Shown here in pieces: positions 60,548 to 64,000 of a DNA stretch of 64,000 nucleotides (positions are counted from its first letter, which is position 1; every line of letters starts with the position of its first letter). Origin of the DNA: an uncultured Dysgonomonas sp. GTDB lineage: Bacteria; Bacteroidota; Bacteroidia; Bacteroidales; Dysgonomonadaceae. The notes beneath the pieces were generated by a model. The model ran no database searches and had not been told where the DNA came from. It saw only the letters and a program-made list of their open reading frames with translations. Made by a program: the position numbers and the translations under genes. Location of the stretch: NCBI RefSeq assembly GCF_934668725.1, contig NZ_CAKUOF010000011.1, positions 95,465 through 159,464 of the forward strand. Direction: 5' to 3'.

Positions 60548-61192
60548 TTATTTTTCTTTATATACGAAATACCCTAAAGCAATAATGGGCATCGACATTA
60601 ATGCGATAAAATAGCCGTGTAAAAGCAGTATCTGTGGTACAAATAATATGGCTAGCAGTAAACCTACAACAGCACCTCCTAAGTGTGCAGCATGTCCTAT
60701 ATTACCCAATGACTTTTTCATACCGTATACCGAATATGCCAAGTACAGTATACCAAATACCCAACCCGGCATGGGAATAAAAAAGAAACCGATAAGGCTG
60801 TTAGGACTCATGGCAATAGAAGCGAATAATACGCCACATACACCTCCTGAAGCTCCTATGGCAGTATAAATTGAATCTCTGCGATACATCCACAACGATA
60901 CTGTGTTACCTCCTATAATAGCAGCCAGATATAGTATAAGGAATTTTACAGGACCAATCTGAAAAACCAGCGTAGGCGCAAAAAAGTACAACGTAAGCAT
61001 ATTAAATAACAGGTGCATAAGATCGGCATGCAGAAAAGCAGCTGTAAGCATCCTGTCATATTGCTTCAATTCGAGAATAGCATAGGTGCTGAATTTATAG
61101 CGGTCAAAGAATTGTCTGTTATTAAAACCAATATAACTTGTAATGGCTGTAATAATTATAATTGCAAAAATTAGAAGATTTCCTAAATCCAT
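60548..61192 (-). CDS. Rhomboid family intramembrane serine protease
   Basis: A 214-residue protein with six or more membrane segments. The catalytic dyad is visible in GASGGVCG (Ser115) and HAAHLGG (His170), with the conserved LTAAFLHADLMHLLFNM. It cuts membrane proteins within or near the bilayer. The start is the ATG at 61192; the longer frame to 61249 adds 19 residues before the first hydrophobic helix. It converges with the trans-sulfuration gene. Confidence 0.93.
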   Translation of the reverse strand: MDLGNLLIFAIIIITAITSYIGFNNRQFFDRYKFSTYAILELKQYDRMLTAAFLHADLMHLLFNMLTLYFFAPTLVFQIGPVKFLILYLAAIIGGNTVSLWMYRRDSIYTAIGASGGVCGVLFASIAMSPNSLIGFFFIPMPGWVFGILYLAYSVYGMKKSLGNIGHAAHLGGAVVGLLLAILFVPQILLLHGYFIALMSMPIIALGYFVYKEK

Positions 61193-61335
61193 TTGTACTA
61201 TTTTTAGTTCGATGCAAAAATAACATAATATTTGAATTCCCTTGTGCATACTTCAAATAGAATGCCAATAAACGAAAAATAAAAGCCCCGTTAGAATCGC
61301 GACCGGTAATGGAAGGTAGCTTCTTGATAATTTAT

Positions 61336-62151
61336 TTACACACCGCTAAAAGCCGAAAATCCGCCATCAACAGGAAGAACCACTCCCGTAATAAAGCTTG
61401 CAGCCGGACTGCAAAGAAATTGTACAGCTCCGTTCAACTCCGTAATATCTCCAAAACGATTCATAGGTGTTTTTGCTAAAACTTTTTGGCTTCGTTCGGT
61501 CAGAGACCCATCGGGATTGATGAGTACCGCTCTGTTTTGATCTCCGATAAAAAATCCGGGAGCAAGAGCGTTTACTCGTATGCCGTCACCATATTTCAAA
61601 GCCATTTCGGTAGCTAACCATTGGGTAAAATTACTGATTCCTGTTTTAGCAACCGAATAACCGGGTACTCGGGTTATAGCCGAATAGGCCGCCATAGAGG
61701 AGATGTTTATAATGCTTCCGCTTTTTTGTTCTGCCATTACTTTTCCGAATACCATAGATGGATAAACTGTTCCATTGAGGTTGAGATTGGTTACTTTCTC
61801 CCAATCCGTAATTTTCATATCATAAAATGGTTGGTCGGGGGCTAATGTTGCTCCGGGCATATTTCCACCTGCTATATTCAGCAGTATATCGATGCGTCCC
61901 CATTTGGTAAGAATTTCCTGTGCTACTTTTTCGAGGCTTTCTATATCAAGCACATTGCCTATTATTCCGATTGCCTCGCCTCCTAAGTCTGTGAGTTCTT
62001 TGATTCTTACATCCAATTGCTCCTGACGAATGTCTATGGCAACTACTTTGGCTCCTGCCTCTACAAAACTTTTGGCTATACTGCCACCGAGAACACCTCC
62101 GGCTCCTGTAATAACAGCAACTTTGCCTGCGATACTAAATACTTCGTTCAT
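61336..62151 (-). CDS. SDR family D-mannonate oxidoreductase (fructuronate reductase type)
   Basis: A 271-residue short-chain dehydrogenase. The N-terminal NAD(P) site is AVITGAGGVLGGSIA, the NAG-like motif is LLNIAGGN, the catalytic Ser lies in INISSMAAY, and YSVAK gives the Tyr-Lys pair. The long insert with GNMPGATLAPDQPFYDM and APGFFIGDQNRAVLINPDGSLTERS is typical of the SDR reductases that reduce fructuronate to mannonate in Bacteroidota. It starts 12 nt after uxuA, so the pair forms the middle of the glucuronate pathway. Confidence 0.88.
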   Translation of the reverse strand: MNEVFSIAGKVAVITGAGGVLGGSIAKSFVEAGAKVVAIDIRQEQLDVRIKELTDLGGEAIGIIGNVLDIESLEKVAQEILTKWGRIDILLNIAGGNMPGATLAPDQPFYDMKITDWEKVTNLNLNGTVYPSMVFGKVMAEQKSGSIINISSMAAYSAITRVPGYSVAKTGISNFTQWLATEMALKYGDGIRVNALAPGFFIGDQNRAVLINPDGSLTERSQKVLAKTPMNRFGDITELNGAVQFLCSPAASFITGVVLPVDGGFSAFSGV

Positions 62152-62163
62152 CTTTTATTTTAT

Positions 62164-63339
62164 TTATTGTTTCTTTAAATCTTCATTTACAACAGCCATT
62201 ACACCATCGAGTTGGGCAAGTGCATACATTCTTCCATAAAATGAATAACCGGGATTATATCCTTTTTCACCGTCGTCCAGCATCAGGCGACCGTGATCGA
62301 CACGCATGGGCAATGTGGGGTTTTCTTTCTCAAACACCCTTACTATGTCTATCAAATGTCCTCTGCCTTCGAGATGAGGAGCTTCTATAAAGTTGCCATT
62401 TTCAAGGATGTCGGTACTGCGGAGATGCACAAAGTGCGTGCGTGAAGCGAATTTCGCAGCCAATTCGGGTACATTGTTGTGTATGCCCGAACTTAATGAT
62501 CCTGCACAGAATGTCAATCCGTTATGAGGATTATCTACTGCATTTAAAATCCAACTTATATCATCACCACTAGTCACAATACGAGGTAATCCCAACATCT
62601 GATGGGGGGGGTCGTCGGGATGTACGCACATATTCACGCCGTATTCTTCGCAAACAGGCATTATTTGTTCTAAGAAGTATTTCATGTTTTGACGTAATGT
62701 ATCACGATTTATACCCTCATATAGTGAAAGCAGACGCTTGAAAATAGCTATGGGATTTTTATCTCCTTCTTTGATATTACCATTTATAAAACCTTGGGTT
62801 TTTACGATAATAGTATCTATTAAAGCGTCTTTTTCGGTTTCGGTTATTGTTTTACCAAGTTCTTTTACCCGTGCTAACTCTTCGGGTGTATAGTCTTTTT
62901 CTGCACCATCACGTTGAAGGATATGGCAGTCGAAATAAGCGAAACGGGTTTTATCGAAATAAAGGGACGAAGTTCCGTCTTCCCAAGGATATTCAAGATC
63001 GGTACGAATCCAGTCGATTACAGGCATAAAGTTGTAACATACGGTTTTAATACCTGCTTTTCCCAGATTTGCCAGACTTGTTTTATAGTTTTCGATTAAT
63101 CTGTCTCTGTCTTCTCCTGCATATTTGATAGCTTCGCTAACAGGCAGACTTTCGACCACCGACCATCGAAGCCCTGCATCTTCGATATACTTTTTGAGAT
63201 TGAGAATAGCCTCTAAAGCCCAGACTTCGCCGTTGGGCACATCGTGTAGGGCGGTGACAATGCCTTCCACTCCTATTTGCCTGAGCATCGATAGGGTTAT
63301 CTTATCTTTTTTTCCAAACCATCTCCAAGTTTTTTCCAT
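62164..63339 (-). CDS. uxuA: Mannonate dehydratase
   Basis: A 391-residue enzyme converting D-mannonate to 2-keto-3-deoxygluconate. Motifs: MEKTWRWFGKKDKITL, ALHDVPNGEVW, CYNFMPVIDWIRTDL, CVHPDDPPHQMLGLPRIV with metal-binding His, GLTFCAGSLSS, FVHLRSTDILENG and GHLIDIVRVFEKENPTLPMRVDHGR. The size matches E. coli UxuA (394). It is the first gene of an operon with the oxidoreductase. The 375-nt upstream region carries spaced GTTAC repeats. Confidence 0.97.
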   Translation of the reverse strand: MEKTWRWFGKKDKITLSMLRQIGVEGIVTALHDVPNGEVWALEAILNLKKYIEDAGLRWSVVESLPVSEAIKYAGEDRDRLIENYKTSLANLGKAGIKTVCYNFMPVIDWIRTDLEYPWEDGTSSLYFDKTRFAYFDCHILQRDGAEKDYTPEELARVKELGKTITETEKDALIDTIIVKTQGFINGNIKEGDKNPIAIFKRLLSLYEGINRDTLRQNMKYFLEQIMPVCEEYGVNMCVHPDDPPHQMLGLPRIVTSGDDISWILNAVDNPHNGLTFCAGSLSSGIHNNVPELAAKFASRTHFVHLRSTDILENGNFIEAPHLEGRGHLIDIVRVFEKENPTLPMRVDHGRLMLDDGEKGYNPGYSFYGRMYALAQLDGVMAVVNEDLKKQ

Positions 63340-63714
63340 ATTAAAGTTTAAATATTAAGTACAAGAAAATATTTAATGATAAATTTTAAATGCATAACAA
63401 CTTATCGCTGTTTTGCTTGCCAAAGCAATAAATAGTTCTACGAACTTATTAATATCAATAGGTAGTAAACACAGTACTACAATAAAGTTACATTCGTTAC
63501 AAAAAAGTAGACAATAACGTTACAAAAGTGACCTATAAATGTTAGTTTTTCTGTTTTTGTAAATGACTGTAAAATAGGAGTGTAAAAATAAAAAGGTTAC
63601 AAAGGTTACAAAAGTGACACTTTTTATCAGCTTATTTTTTCTTCCTCTCATATCATCAATTTATAACATTTATGCGAATCAGTAGTTTATCTGTTATGTT
63701 TATGTTCTATTATT
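63340..63714. promoter_or_regulatory. Regulatory region of the uxuA operon with GTTAC direct repeats
   Basis: Repeated GTTAC or GTGAC units lie with a 9-bp period in three clusters: 63487 and 63496; 63519 and 63528; 63596, 63605 and 63614. The 14-mer GTTACAAAAGTGAC occurs exactly twice (63519-63532, 63605-63618). A near-consensus minus-strand -7 box (TAACTTTA, 63489-63482) sits beside the first cluster. The arrangement suggests cooperative binding by a regulator that reads direct repeats. Confidence 0.55.
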
Positions 63715-64000
63715 CTAACGCACCCTCTCGGGTTTGTTTTTCATTTTGTCTTGATACAAAACGAAACAAAAGATCAAGACTGTACCTTTTGCCCGACCCG
63801 CTATGGACTCGAAAGCTAAAACAAAAGAAAAACATTTAATGCTGATATCCTTTTGTTTCTTAACGCTTTCATTCGCCCTGCGGGTACCCCGTGCAACCGG
63901 CAAGGTCGGGAAGCCTGACGGACAAAAGCCCTTTGCATGCGTCAGCCCCGGTGCATCAGTGGCACAGCCGTTGGATGACAAGCGAAGCAGGCGTAAAACT
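63715..64000. other. GC-rich segment of different composition at the right edge
   Basis: From about 63.72 kb, and especially 63871-63980, the sequence becomes visibly richer in G+C than the rest of the window. On the plus strand a frame is open from 63755 to the edge (ATG at 63803). On the minus strand an 88-codon frame is open (63981-63715). Neither product resembles a known family. The segment may be the start of a mobile or repeated element, or a conserved noncoding element. Confidence 0.45.
63803..64000 (+). CDS. Possible partial ORF in the GC-rich segment
   Basis: Sixty-six codons run from ATG 63803 to the window edge: MDSKAKTKEKHLMLISF, then CFLTLSFALRVPRATGK and a Pro/Gly/Arg-rich tail (ASVAQPLDDKRSRRKT). 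The frame may be open only because stops are rare in GC-rich DNA. I see no domain. It is listed because the opposite-strand frame is equally unproven. Confidence 0.2.
   Translation, partial: MDSKAKTKEKHLMLISFCFLTLSFALRVPRATGKVGKPDGQKPFACVSPGASVAQPLDDKRSRRKT

Noticed and set aside
63715..63981. 88-codon minus-strand ORF in the GC-rich segment
   Set aside because: The opposite strand is also open, so the frame may reflect low stop density in GC-rich DNA; no domain or start signal supports it.

Overview
The window is a chromosomal segment of an AT-rich member of the Bacteroidota, most likely the Bacteroidales and possibly Dysgonomonas or a close relative (inference; no 16S gene is present). The evidence is: perfect TAnnTTTG promoter -7 boxes, several with a TTTG or TTG about 18-22 nt upstream; few Shine-Dalgarno sequences; a TonB receptor paired with a DUF4249 lipoprotein; DUF3857 proteins; pyrBI; Bacteroidota-type SRP RNA; and surface proteins starting with the QVGINT...SAALEI pattern. 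Most of the window is ordinary housekeeping DNA. No rRNA genes, CRISPR arrays, prophage or complete IS elements were seen.

Layout. 1-7 kb: start of parE (cut by the window edge), a 163-bp MITE-like element, a GNAT protein, then a minus-strand cell-envelope cluster (NlpC/P60 peptidase, DUF1287 protein, three paralogous acyltransferase-3 membrane proteins). 7-14 kb: alaS divergent from an M23 peptidase, a MerR regulator, then a small membrane protein / winged-helix regulator / creD unit with a matching 17-bp palindrome before each half. 14-28 kb: a DUF3857/transglutaminase pair, rubrerythrin, an amino-acid permease, fructose-bisphosphate aldolase, an S24-like regulator, an 0.9-kb gene-poor stretch, hflX, a zinc metallopeptidase, an MFS transporter, phoH. 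28-41 kb: purC, a zeta-toxin-like kinase with a 63-aa partner, menaquinone methyltransferase, mgsA, pepT, SRP RNA abutting tRNA-Thr(TGT), cbiZ, pyrBI, tsaB, gdhA, a YoaP-like acetyltransferase. 41-53 kb: a 1-kb AT desert, a 55-aa membrane protein, another acyltransferase, clpB, an SGNH hydrolase, then a LytTR/LytS two-component pair next to a TonB receptor and DUF4249 lipoprotein. 53-64 kb: a DMT transporter behind a folded leader, thyA, a three-gene secreted/surface operon behind a (AG)25 tract, a trans-sulfuration enzyme, a rhomboid protease, uxuA with a mannonate-type oxidoreductase, and a GC-rich stretch of different composition running off the right edge.

The strongest candidate for something undescribed is at 55.87-59.06 kb. 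A textbook Bacteroidota promoter is followed by a short leader ORF whose 3' half is the (AG)25 repeat, then a terminator-like hairpin, a second strong hairpin and the surface operon. Gain of one AG unit or loss of two would open the leader frame straight through the hairpin into the first surface gene, so repeat slippage could switch the operon. Secondary candidates are the ACTTTG-N5-CAAAGT operator pair around the winged-helix/creD unit, a possible pseudoknot leader before the DMT transporter, a possible attenuator before pyrBI, and 9-bp-spaced GTTAC repeats before uxuA. All coordinates and pairings were worked out by eye; homology calls rest on recognisable motifs, not searches.
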